A stretch of DNA of 64,000 nucleotides, taken from positions 4,967,501 to 5,031,500 of the forward strand of contig CM065646.1 of the NCBI GenBank assembly GCA_033220425.1, given 5' to 3'. Position 1 is the first letter of the stretch. Every line of letters starts with the position of its first letter. Of the stretch, positions 48,151 through 57,641 are shown in pieces. The notes beneath the pieces were generated by a model that was given only the letters and a program-made list of their open reading frames with translations, did no database searches and was not told the DNA's origin. The DNA is from Lepraria neglecta. Its lineage: Eukaryota > Ascomycota > Lecanoromycetes > Lecanorales > Stereocaulaceae. The translations under genes and the position numbers were made by a program.

Positions 48151-50342
48151 TCACCGTGGCCGCGCCATGGGTTGCATCCCCATAGGGTTCGTCTGGTCGT
48201 ACATCCGCTGTCGTTTTGGATCATTGGAGATGTCGTCACTTCCTATTTCTGAAATTCGTCTTCGGTGCTGCATCTGCCGTGGAGCGCCCATCTCTGTGTG
48301 GGGAACCTGGTATTGTACTGGACTTTGCTCTTGGCCAAATCCGGAATGCATTGGGTGCATGTATTGATGAGGAGGTACGGCTTGAGTGGGAGATATGCCA
48401 GAGAATTGCCCGGGAGATTGCCAATTTGAAATGGTTGAGGGCGACTGTGTTGGAGAGCTTTCGTCTTTCAGTGAGTGCCCAGCTGAGCTTTGAGGGATCG
48501 ATGTTCCTGGGTTTTGCGCCATTGGTTCCATGCCGTCTGGTATCTGCTTCAAATGGCCAAGATGTTTCTCGAGCATGTTCAAAAGACCATCCCTGGTGAA
48601 TGGTTTAGGGAGAACATCGTTCATGCCTATCTCTCGGTCAGTACATGTATAATGGCGGCGAGCAGCTAACGTACCGTGTTGGAAATACATCGAAATGTCA
48701 TCGCTGCGGATGTTCGAAGTCATAGCTATAATTGGAGTATGATCGAACTGCCGGATCAGATGGCATGCCGAGACACCGTCGAGGTTTGGCATTATGATAT
48801 CCATCAGGACCAAATCATATTTCGATCCTGCGTTCATCTTGTTGACGGCTTCCAACCCATCAAACTAAGGTCGTTAGCGCTTGAGAATCAGTCGTCTCGG
48901 AAATCACTCACTGCACTGTCAATCGCGCACCGAAAAGAATACAAGAACTTGCTTCCAATCCTTCGACATGTCTGGTCGTCCTCAACAAGTAAGATCTGAG
49001 GAGCCCTGACCCAACCTGGATCCACCTGTGCGCTCTTCTTCCGCCCAGCTGGCGCAGATACTCTCGGGTCTATTGTCTCGTCTTTTGAGGGCATGGGGTA
49101 TGGTATGTTGTGGATGTGCTCGCTATACATTGGATCGATACCGTTGGTCTGTCCCACGGGATAGACTACGGCGTCTTGCTCTCCATGGAGCTTGGCGTAT
49201 CCCATCGAAGAGCTCGAGCCGGCAGACGCTGGTGCTCTTGGATGGCGACCATCAGGAGGCGGAGTGGATATCGCACCATTCCGGTTGTGCACCTCGGACA
49301 TCTGCTCAAGATTCTTATAGTTCAGCTGGACGTCTGCACTCATTTCATGCAGCAGCTTTGATGCATTCTGCAGTGGCGAAGCAGGCTCATCTTCCAAGGG
49401 CGATATTTGCTGTTGCGCAGGATCCGCATTGGCTGATGGTGCCGTATTCTCCTCCGTATTCGCGAACGGACCTCCAGCCTTGCTATCTCTCCTTTGCCTC
49501 GCATCTACTGAATGAAGGTAGCTCATCACGTTCTGCATGACATGTTCATGGTTGACCACAGTCTTTTGCACCCCTATCAGCTCCTGCGTGAGTATAGAGT
49601 TGTGTATGTTCAGCTCTTCGTATCGTTGCTGGAGCTGCTGGAGCTGTTGTTGGGTGGCTACCAATTGAGTATTGACGAGGTCCATCTGCTGCGTTGGGAC
49701 GGCTTCGTCGACGACTTGGGGCGGCTTCCGTGGCGCTGGGGCCTTCCGGCGGATGTTATCTAAGGAATCCTTGTTGTTCGCCTTGAACTCGGGATGTTTG
49801 AATTCCCAAGCCTACTATCGTCAGCCATACTGTCATTGCAGGCGCGTTCATGGTCCACTTACGCCTGAGCCATATGGGGAATGCCCGTTCTCTTCATTGT
49901 TGTGGCGCACTTTATGGAAGTCATACTTGTTGAGCTGGCGCACGAAACTTGCGAAGTTGCTGTGTTTGAAGTGTTTTGGGAGGATTGATTTGGTAAATCT
50001 TTCGTTCTGCGAGAAAGATTAGGAATCGCAATCGCAGCCAGGCTGATCCCTATATATCGCACCTCAAGCACTACAAAGCTTCCGCCATCATCGCCCCATC
50101 GAACCACTTGCGAGTATGAAGGGTCTTCCAGCATTCTGTTGATGCCATCAGCTTGATGATCCCATGATAACTAGGTAGTGGGTTGGTAGGCATACTTGTA
50201 GAGCTTTCGAACCTGCAAAAATTGTGAGCCAATCGTCATTGGGCCGTGCATCAGGAGAAGGACTTACAAAATCACTGGAACTGTTCGCGCTGCCGCCGCC
50301 GCCCATGGCCTGATCCCGATCCATGTTGTCGTCGAAGCGCAT
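48151..50342 (-). CDS. skn7: SKN7/Prr1 response regulator with HSF DNA-binding domain
   Basis: Nuclear end point of the fungal histidine phosphorelay, controlling oxidative and osmotic stress and wall genes. Seven exons: 50268-50342, 50196-50212, 50063-50135, 49863-50006, 48912-49811, 48675-48864 and 48151-48626, giving 624 residues. The HSF-type DNA-binding domain (about 25-125) reads [20 protein letters not shown] and [20 protein letters not shown], then YDFHKV. A Gln-rich coiled coil follows ([20 protein letters not shown]). The receiver domain (about 385-500) starts [13 protein letters not shown]; the phosphoacceptor Asp is in [14 protein letters not shown], Thr/Ser in IAMTSN and Lys in LPKPF. 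The C-terminus is Pro/Gln/Ser-rich. Everything needed is present. It is divergent from a peroxiredoxin. Confidence 0.97.
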
Positions 50343-51286
50343 TGAGAATACAAGAGATGCGATAGAGACTAAAATCGAGTTGTGAATGGGTGGTGGTTAC
50401 AAGCCCTCTCGGCCATTGAGTGGCGGATTTTTAGACTCGAAAGCTAGGCACATCGCGGGGAAGTAGCCCGTACGAGCCCTGAGATTTCACTCTTCACAAT
50501 CTACAATCCATGCTACAATAATTATTGTTTATATTATATATGACACACAGTTGACGTGTTTGAAATGTCCAAGTCAAAAGCTGTTGCCGTTGACTGTGGC
50601 AGTCAAAGCTTCGTGAGGCTAGGAAAACAGACCGCTTTGGCGGGTCTCTCTCCGAAAACACGGGTAGCTTTATCACCAGCACCAGTATTGTGGGATCTTC
50701 TTGTTCAACTAAATGACCTGTCTCAACTCTCGATGTCCCACCAACGTAGGAGAAGTCTAGACCTGCGTATGCGTAAAAGCTGCGAGGTAAAAGCATCCTC
50801 GTGTCTGCCCACATGTCCCCAGAGCCTCTGTAAAAGCCGTACCAGATCTATGTAACCATTCCAAATGAACGATGATCGTGGCTTTCAGCTTACTAATCTA
50901 GCGACGCTGCAAATTGTGGGTAACAATCGACTGGTAATGCTCAATCGTCCCGATTTCGTGCATATATGGGCCCAGCACTATCAATCCTTAAAACCCCAAT
51001 TTGTGCACTGATCTCGGATCTTTGCCCTCTTTGGAAATCGAACGCCCTTAAGGTGGGGGACACGTAGCTAGGGCCGCCCGTGGCCTGAAGGCCGATCTGA
51101 TGGAAAACTCGATGGGGCGCAAGCTCGCCAATCGCCCCCCAAGGGTCTCCAAGCCCTTACCCTAAGGGACTGCCCGCACTCCTTTAACCCCGGGGAATAT
51201 CCGAATAAACCCCGCTGTCATCATCCTGCCGGCCGACCAAACAATCTTCACTCTTATCGCCCCAACTACAACTCACAACCACGTCT
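50343..51286. promoter_or_regulatory. Shared 5' region of SKN7 and peroxiredoxin
   Basis: 944 bp between divergent start codons of an oxidative-stress regulator and a peroxide-removing enzyme. It contains TTACTAA at 50890-50896 and a GC-rich palindrome GCCGGC near 51228. No credible coding frame lies here. Confidence 0.6.
50890..50896. promoter_or_regulatory. Yap1/AP-1 type site TTACTAA
   Basis: Exact match to the fungal AP-1 response element TTA(C/G)TAA, about 390 bp upstream of the peroxiredoxin start and 550 bp from SKN7. A 7-bp match can occur by chance, but the context fits. Confidence 0.5.
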
Positions 51287-52159
51287 ATGCTCAATACTCG
51301 AAATTTAGCTCGTGTCATCCCTCGTGCTGTTCCTCTAGCTACATCCCCTCGTCAAAACTTCCACGCTACTACCGCAACTATGGTGAAAGTAGGAGACTCC
51401 ATTCCCTCAGTGGACCTCGTTGAGGGAACTCCTGGCAGCAAGGTGAACTTGGCCAAGGAGCTCAAGGGCAAGGGCCTTATCATCGGTGTTCCTGCAGCTT
51501 TCAGTAAGTAGAAATGAATGGCAATCACCTCCCTCGCCAGCTTGCTGTCACCATCATTGCCCAGTATTGTGATCTTGGGTCAACACAGCTCACCAATTGA
51601 CAGGCCCCGGATGCTCAACCAACCATATTCCCGGCTACATAAACTCCGATAAGCTCAAGGATGCTGGCCAAGTCTTTGTTATTTCTGTCAATGATGCCTT
51701 TGTGTAAGTCTCCTTCACCAATGGTTCCCACTACCCCACCTCACCACTGACAACTTCACTAGCATGAAAGCCTGGGGCGCTACCCTCGACCCTACCTCCA
51801 AGACCAACGTATGTTTCAACCATCTCACATTCTCCCTCTCTCTTAGTGGCATTGCATCAGCAAAGCTAACCCACAAATCTAGATCCGCTTTTTGGGCGAT
51901 CCTTCCGGCCAATTCACCAAGGACCTCGACCTCACCTTCGATAGCGCCGCAGTCTTTGGCAATGATCGTTCCAAGCGTTACGCCCTAGTCGTCGAAGATG
52001 GCAAAGTCAAGTCCGCTCACGTCGAGCCTGACAACACGGGAGTGAACGGTACGCAATTCCTTTCTTGAGATACGTGTTGCATGTTTCTATCTAGTAACCT
52101 TATGCTAATACATGAAACGAACAGAGTCCGCCGCCGAGAAGGTCCTCGCCAGCCTCTAA
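51287..52159 (+). CDS. Atypical 2-Cys/PRX5-type peroxiredoxin (AhpC-TSA/Redoxin)
   Basis: Thiol peroxidase reducing H2O2 and organic peroxides. Five exons: 51287-51503, 51604-51703, 51763-51808, 51883-52048 and 52125-52159, giving 187 residues. The first 31 residues (MLNTRNLARVIPRAVPLATS) look like a mitochondrial presequence. A second in-frame ATG at 51380 begins MVKVGDSIPSVDLVEGTPGS, the start of the core domain, so two products are possible. The active site is PAAFSPGCSTNHIPGY with the peroxidatic Cys. VISVNDAFVMKAWG and FLGDPSGQFTKDLDL follow as expected, and the C-terminus ends SAAEKVLASL. Divergent from SKN7, a known regulator of such genes in yeast. Confidence 0.95.
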
Positions 52160-52530
52160 CATACAAGATATGACATCGTGAACGCGAGGAACGACAGGCA
52201 TGATTTGCGTTAGACGTTAGGAAAGGGTATCATGTACGTACGAGGGCATGCCCACGCAACTTGCTGGATCATTACCCACCAGACACGAAAATTTGCATGC
52301 AAAGAAAAATAGAGCATAAAGACACCTGAGAATTGAAAAAAGCTTTCCAAATCATCATCCATTATCCATCATCCACCACTATCTTCCTCTCCATTCCTAC
52401 CGCTAGAAAGTGGCCTTCCAACCTGCGGACTGCTCTGCAAAATCACTATCCCAAACGGATCCCTATCGACCTCACTACACTCCACCAAAACTATCGCACA
52501 TTTCTGAGTCAGCATAATTCTTTGCGGTAT
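52160..52530. other. Convergent intergenic region
   Basis: Peroxiredoxin 3' side and NIF3 3' side. No gene; AT-rich with TCATCCA runs near 52355-52375. Confidence 0.45.
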
Positions 52531-54006
52531 CTATTTTGAGTCCTCAGGCATGTCTCGGGAATTAATAGTGGGTGCAAGCTCTCCAAAACATGTCCCACGA
52601 CTCAGAGTTAGGTACGCATTGGGGAATAAATACTCCGAAAATACGTACCGTCCTCATCCTTCAGCGCATCATGCCAATCTTCAGCCAGATCCCACTCTTC
52701 ATCAACCTCACCCCTGACCTCCTCCCTCACCTTCTTCCACTCCTCCTTCAAAACCTTCGTCAATTTCCCCTTCAGCACACTCCCCAAAAACCCTCTTTCC
52801 GTGTTACTATGGAAAAGCGTAACCACACATTTCCCTTTCTCTGTCGCAGCAAGCGCGTCATGATGGCTCAACTCCCCTGTGAACAAGAGATCCGCATCCA
52901 CATTCTTCAGTACCTCGTGCCCACTGCCTGCACATATACCCACGCTCCGTATCATGATATCCTCGACCTGTTGTGTCTGCGGGATCGCGACGGGAAAGCC
53001 CTTGGGTGAGCCTACGCCTTCGGCTATCCGTTCGATGAGGTGCGTCAGGGGTTGGGGCTGATGGAACTTCACCAGGCGGCCCATGCCTGCTTTTTCGAAG
53101 CCTTCCAGATTCGTCACTGGGTGGATCACGCTACGCGAATGCGCCAAAGCTGAGGGAGCAAGATCTGTCTTCTCTAGTTCGGCGGACTTAGGATATGTAG
53201 GTTTCGAATATGTGCTTTGACGGGGGTGCATGGACGGTCGCTTTGGGAGTTCTTTGGCTGTTTGTTGTGTTTGCGTTCTGGGTGTTTGGGTGGATTCGCT
53301 ATTTTTCTGGGCTTGGTCTTTATCTTCAGGGTGCTCGTGTGGAGTGTTCTTCTCTGAGTCGTCGAGGGCTGGCTCTTCTTCTTCTTCTGGTATAGCTGCT
53401 GTATGGGTTTCTGCTTCTGGAGGACCTGGGAGTGTGCCGGTGACAATGTCTGCAAGCCAGTCGCCTAGACCGCCGGGTGCTGCGTCGACGGCTGTATGGG
53501 GGCTGTAGACACTTATACCCTCAAGTGCCAATCTTAGCAGCGACTGCTGTTGTGATTCCGCGAGAGTAAGTGACTTGAGGCCTCTGAATATGATGGGATC
53601 TGCCAACATTTAATGATTAATTCACCACAAAGGGCCAATTTGCATACGGTACGCAACAACGACACAATCCTTTCGCTCAATAGCTTCGTCCGCAACAGCT
53701 TTTGTAAGATCGATAGTCAACAGCACAGAATTCATCTGCCGTCGAATAGGATCGAAAGGCGCCTCAAGAAGCACTTTTCCAACTCATCAGCTCCGTAAAC
53801 CTCCCATAAATCCAACAAACAACTCACAACCAGTATTATCAAAACTCTTATCGGCCAATTCCTCTGGATACCTAAAGTAAACAAACCATCAGCGCAGATC
53901 TCATGCGCAATTCCGCATATCAAGAAAATCATCCATACAGCTTTCTCATAGCACTTATAACCGCTCTCGTAAACGGACTCGCCTTATCCGTCGTGTATGT
54001 TCCCAT
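52531..54006 (-). CDS. NIF3 family (DUF34) metal-binding protein
   Basis: Conserved dinuclear-metal protein of unresolved function; the yeast relative binds Ngg1. Five exons: 53939-54006, 53828-53871, 53648-53773, 52649-53599 and 52531-52580, giving 412 residues, all in phase. The N-terminus is ASPFTRAVISAMRKLYPEEL followed by DNTGLLLEAPFDP. Metal-site blocks are VVVAYHPIIFRGLKSLT, DADLLFTGELSHHDAL and CVVTLFHSNTERGFLG. Between the two halves sits an insertion of about 110 low-complexity residues (Glu, Thr, Gln, Pro-rich, about 165-275), as in other fungal members. The short last exon is the least certain part because the usual VS-DRDP end is only loosely matched, but it closes the frame. Confidence 0.9.
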
Positions 54007-54289
54007 TTTCGATGTTGTGCTAAGTGCTCTGCGAAACATAGAAGCCATTGATGTCAACAAAAGATGTGGGCAGATCTGTTCCAGGCTTTGCCCAACGGTT
54101 GGTGGCCTAGCGGCGGCCTCACATAGACTCGCTAGAAAACCGGTTTCTTGGGACCTTTCGTGGTTGGTGGCGCGCCTTCGCGGGTACCGGCAAAGGAGAT
54201 CTTTCCGCTAGGGAGATGGCGTCATTGGGTACCGAAGAATTTGACGTTTCACAGGCCTGGAGAACAACCTTGGTGTCGTTGATACACTC

Positions 54290-54764
54290 ATGCAGCGCCT
54301 CATCACCCTCTCTCGGCTTCGCACAGCACACCCAATCCTCGTCCCTCGCCCTCCCTTCCAACTCAATCGCTACGCCAACATGGCCTCAGACGCGCCCGCA
54401 GCAGCGGAAACGGACACCCAAGCCTCAAACGTCGCCAACGAATCCGGCATCACGCCTGAGTCTCTGTCCAAGACCCTAAAGGAAAAGCTGGAGGCAAAAT
54501 ACGTTGATATTGAGGACATGTCAGGTACTTCCCCTCCCTCCCCCTCCCCCTACACCTCTGTCCTCATCGCTGACATGGAGGTTTCCAGGGGGTTGCGGCC
54601 AAGCCTTCCAAGCAATGATTGTATCGCCCCTATTCGAGAAGAAAAATAGCCTCGCGCGGCATCGTCTCGTCAATTCTGCGCTGAAGACTGAGATTGCTGC
54701 TATACATGCTTGGACGCCGAAGTGTTTTACGTCGGAGGAGTGGGAGAAGAGGCAGCGGCAATAG
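54290..54764 (+). CDS. BolA-family Fe-S cluster partner
   Basis: BolA proteins pair with monothiol glutaredoxins in Fe-S cluster handling and iron signalling. Exons 54290-54524 and 54589-54764 give 136 residues. The N-terminal 30 residues are Arg-rich without acids (MQRLITLSRLRTAHPILVPR), a likely mitochondrial presequence. A second in-frame ATG at 54380 (MASDAPAAAETD) gives a shorter cytosolic-type product. The core is SLSKTLKEKLEAKYVDIEDM, then GCGQAFQAMIVSPLF, KNSLARHRLVNSALKTEIAA with the conserved His, and IHAWTPKCFTSEEWEKRQRQ. Sequence features are those of the BOL2/BOLA2 side (GCG before the beta strand). Divergent from NIF3 across 283 bp. Confidence 0.94.
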
Positions 54765-55024
54765 GTTAGGGGGGAGGATGTTGCTAGGGGTGGAGAAGGG
54801 AATGGGGGGGTATGACTGGCGTTTGATGCATAGGGATGGAGTAAGTGGGTTGTATATACTAGACCGATGGGGAATGTTCCCTCCGAATGTGCATTTTCCG
54901 GGGTTAATCCCCAATGGAAGTTCGATTTGCAGGGGCCAACAGCGGGTTCTTTTATTTTCTTTTGTGATGGAGGAGCTGATGTGTGCATGTATGTTTGGTA
55001 AAGACCCCTCCGATTACGTACTTT
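54765..55024. other. BolA 3' flank, start of the AT-rich region
   Basis: Downstream of the BolA gene base composition changes toward AT. No gene. Confidence 0.5.
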
Positions 55025-55339
55025 CAAGGGATATTTCCCGGGGCTTCTCTATCAATCTTATGTAAGATACCATAACATTAATTATTCTTAAAGGATTTTT
55101 CCCAAGACTTTTCTTTCAATCTTGGGCAAATTAGTATAGTATCGTTTTCCAAAGGATAATTTCCGGGGCTTCTCTATCAATCTTGGGTAAATTACTATAG
55201 TATTACTTCCAAAGGATTCTTCCCAAGACTGTTCTTTCAATCTTGGGTAAATTACCCATAAAATCGTTTATTTTAAAAGGATATTTCCCAAGGCTTCTTT
55301 CTTAACCTTGGGTAACTTACCTTAGCATTGCTTATTTCT
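55025..55339. repeat. Tandem satellite, five units of 60-65 bp
   Basis: Units start at about 55025, 55090, 55151, 55211 and 55276, each opening with (A)AAGGAT and containing TTCC(C/G)..GG/AGNCTT..TCAATCTTGGGTAAATTA-type sequence. Units 1 and 3 share GGGGCTTCTCTATCAATCTT. Units 2 and 4 share CCCAAGACT, TTCTTTCAATCTTGGG, so a two-unit (about 121-bp) higher-order period is visible. Units 2 and 4 carry the 7-bp inverted repeat CCCAAGA / TCTTGGG. Confidence 0.85.
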
Positions 55340-55439
55340 AAAGGATGTCCACCAGTTCTCTCCTCTTGTTTCGTATAGAGAAACCGACCTGTGTATGCAT
55401 ATTAAGTGACATGCCCTCTGACCAACAATTTTTGGCAGA

Positions 55440-55975
55440 TTGAAGGTAGTTTACCAAGATAAAAGAGCTATTAAAAGGGGTGCCACCGATATTTTGGTGT
55501 ACTTAGAAAGGGAATATCCTCTTTTCCTCGACATTTCTGCATAAATTATACTCTAACACAATGAAAAACGTCAAAAAAACAATTGATATATAAAGAAGAT
55601 ACTACAGGTTTAAAGGCGAGAGACCACGATGAAAAGCTATCATAAGGTATTGGTACCTATATATTGGCAAGGTTGGAAAGGGAACCCTCCGCTTTCTTCA
55701 CTAATTTGGAAAATACTATAATATTATTTCAAACCTCTCGAATAGAAGGGAACATAGAAAGAAAATGCAACAGTAATAAAGGTAGTATACAACTAACAGC
55801 AGCCATTATAAGGGAACCGTACCTATCTTTTGGCAAATTCCATACTAATACATCAATCAAAACCAACCCAAAATAGGGGATCGTACCACGAATAATCAAT
55901 AGGAATGAAGGCAATAAACCAGTAAAAGCGCTATTATAAGGAATTCGTGCCTGTATTCTGACACGTTTCGAAAAG
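55440..55975. repeat. Degenerate direct repeats with period about 125-170 bp
   Basis: Four related cores: GCTATTAAAAGG...GATATTTTGG (55467), GCTATCATAAGG...CTATATATTGG (55636), CCATTATAAGGG...CTATCTTTTGG (55802) and GCTATTATAAGG...CTGTATTCTG (55929). Each is followed by material such as AAAGGGAA. They look like an old, decayed tandem array. AT-rich, non-coding. Confidence 0.55.
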
Positions 55976-56954
55976 TAGACTGCTGAACAATGTAGCAAAA
56001 GCAAGCTAGTCCATTCTAATAGGAAAGAACCCCCAATTTGCCATTTTGCAACACTTAAAATGCGTTTAGTATGTGAACTGGCAAGTGTTTTGGGTGAATA
56101 ACCACAAAATCTTGCTTGTTTGAAGGGAAACTATCCTCAATATTGTCAATTTGTAGAAAATAAAGAACGCTCATCTAGTGAAATGACCCACGATTAGGGT
56201 AAATAACCACGAGAGACTGTGTGTATTTAGGGAAAGAGCCGTCAGTGTTCGCGATTCGCAAGCTTCACTCAACCATTATCATATGAATTTGCAGATATTC
56301 TTGGGTACTAGCCACGATCATCGACCAGAATGTTGAGTACACACCTATAACGACGCTACCTTCGCAACGGTAGTAGACCAGAAGACTTGCAAAATTCTAC
56401 AGGTTTCGCCTTTAATTCCCTTGGTTTTGGCTAACAATCTGAGCACGAAGAGCCGCAAGTTCACCCAATGGTGGGGTTATAACCCGGAAATTGCCCGTGA
56501 TGTGGGGACAGAATCTTGCCTTTTCGTGGGAAGGATCAACCTAAGTTTGCCCGTTGGAAAAGCGCTCGTTGAGTGGATTCTGCTGATTTATTGGTTAACA
56601 AGCCTTTGTTCGAAATTAAATTTTGGAGTACGAACCTATAGAATTGGCACCTCCAAAAAAAGGCCACATTGGTCCTGCCACAATATGAACTTGCCTCTTC
56701 TAATTCCAGACTTTCGTGTAGAAACGTGAGCTCGAAGTGCTACGATAGCCTGAGCACCAACCCAAGCAGTTGGCGCATACGAGTCTGGCTCCCAAGTCGC
56801 GAGGGAGTTCTCTCGTGATTCCATCCAAGTCAATTGACTGATTGCTACTCATTGCCAAAGTTGTTGGCATCCAGTCCAAGCGGGACTTCGGCATACTCTG
56901 CTATCCGCAAGGAGAGTCTCCTATTGCCTCTGGTAATCCGCAGGTTCAGAAAAG
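55976..56954. other. AT-rich non-coding stretch
   Basis: No gene or clear repeat recognised. The few open frames have no protein-like pattern. Confidence 0.45.
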
Positions 56955-57465
56955 ATGTCGTTGAAAGGACTTCCGGCCGAGCTGGTCCTGTCCATAGCCA
57001 ACTTCTTGCGCATAAACTCAGCGCAAAAGTCGGCACTCAATACTAGGAGGCATTAAGTGGCCAAGGGATGCAATTAGAAAGGCGAGGCTTCTTGAAATGC
57101 TTATTACGAGACTTCGATGATCGTTGGATCCTTTGTCATTGCTGCGAGATGCTTTATCCACAAGGGAGCTTTGATCTTCGCCACCCATGTGTACAAGCCT
57201 CCGGCGCCATTGAGCTAACATATGGTCAAACCCGTGGCAAAGTTTGCAGCCTTGGATTTTTGAATGGCTGGCAGGGGCGGACAAGCCTTCACCCGTTGGC
57301 TCTGGCTCAATCCTGCATTGCGAAGCATCAACCACCGTTCGGATACAGGCACCAGATAGCTGTGATTCTTTTGGTGCAACTTCTGTTCTTCGTTGGGAAA
57401 CCAGAGGATTACATAAATGCTATCTTTTTCATACAGAGTTCCTTGTTGAGATTCAAGAAATGAGT
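56955..57465 (+). pseudogene. F-box-like gene fossil
   Basis: From 56955 the sequence MSLKGLPAELVLSIANFLRI followed by SAQKSALNTRR resembles the start of a fungal F-box (LPAELVL-IA-FL---..ALN-TRR) but is closed by a stop. From 57085 another frame gives RRGFLKCLLRDFDDRWILCH, then CCEMLYPQGSF and HPCVQAS. This resembles the FL-LL-RD-(D)-W--C--C--LYP...HPC segment that follows the F-box in many Pezizomycotina F-box-like proteins. The two parts lie in order but in different frames, with no plausible intron. Probably a decayed copy; moderate to low certainty. Confidence 0.4.
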
Positions 57466-57641
57466 CTCGGTGAGAGTGCATTCTATATCTGCGCATGGAA
57501 GAATTACCTTTCTTTTGTATGTAAAATTCGGATTTCAGGCTAAAACCAAGCTGACTCATCCGATAACTAAAAGATATCCCGGCCCGACCGCCACTCCGGC
57601 TCAACCGCCACTTTTTTCTACCAATTCGAACATCTTCAAAT

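Noticed and set aside
55025-55339. CRISPR-like array
   Set aside because: The genome is eukaryotic and the units are contiguous and similar throughout, with no constant repeats separated by unique spacers.
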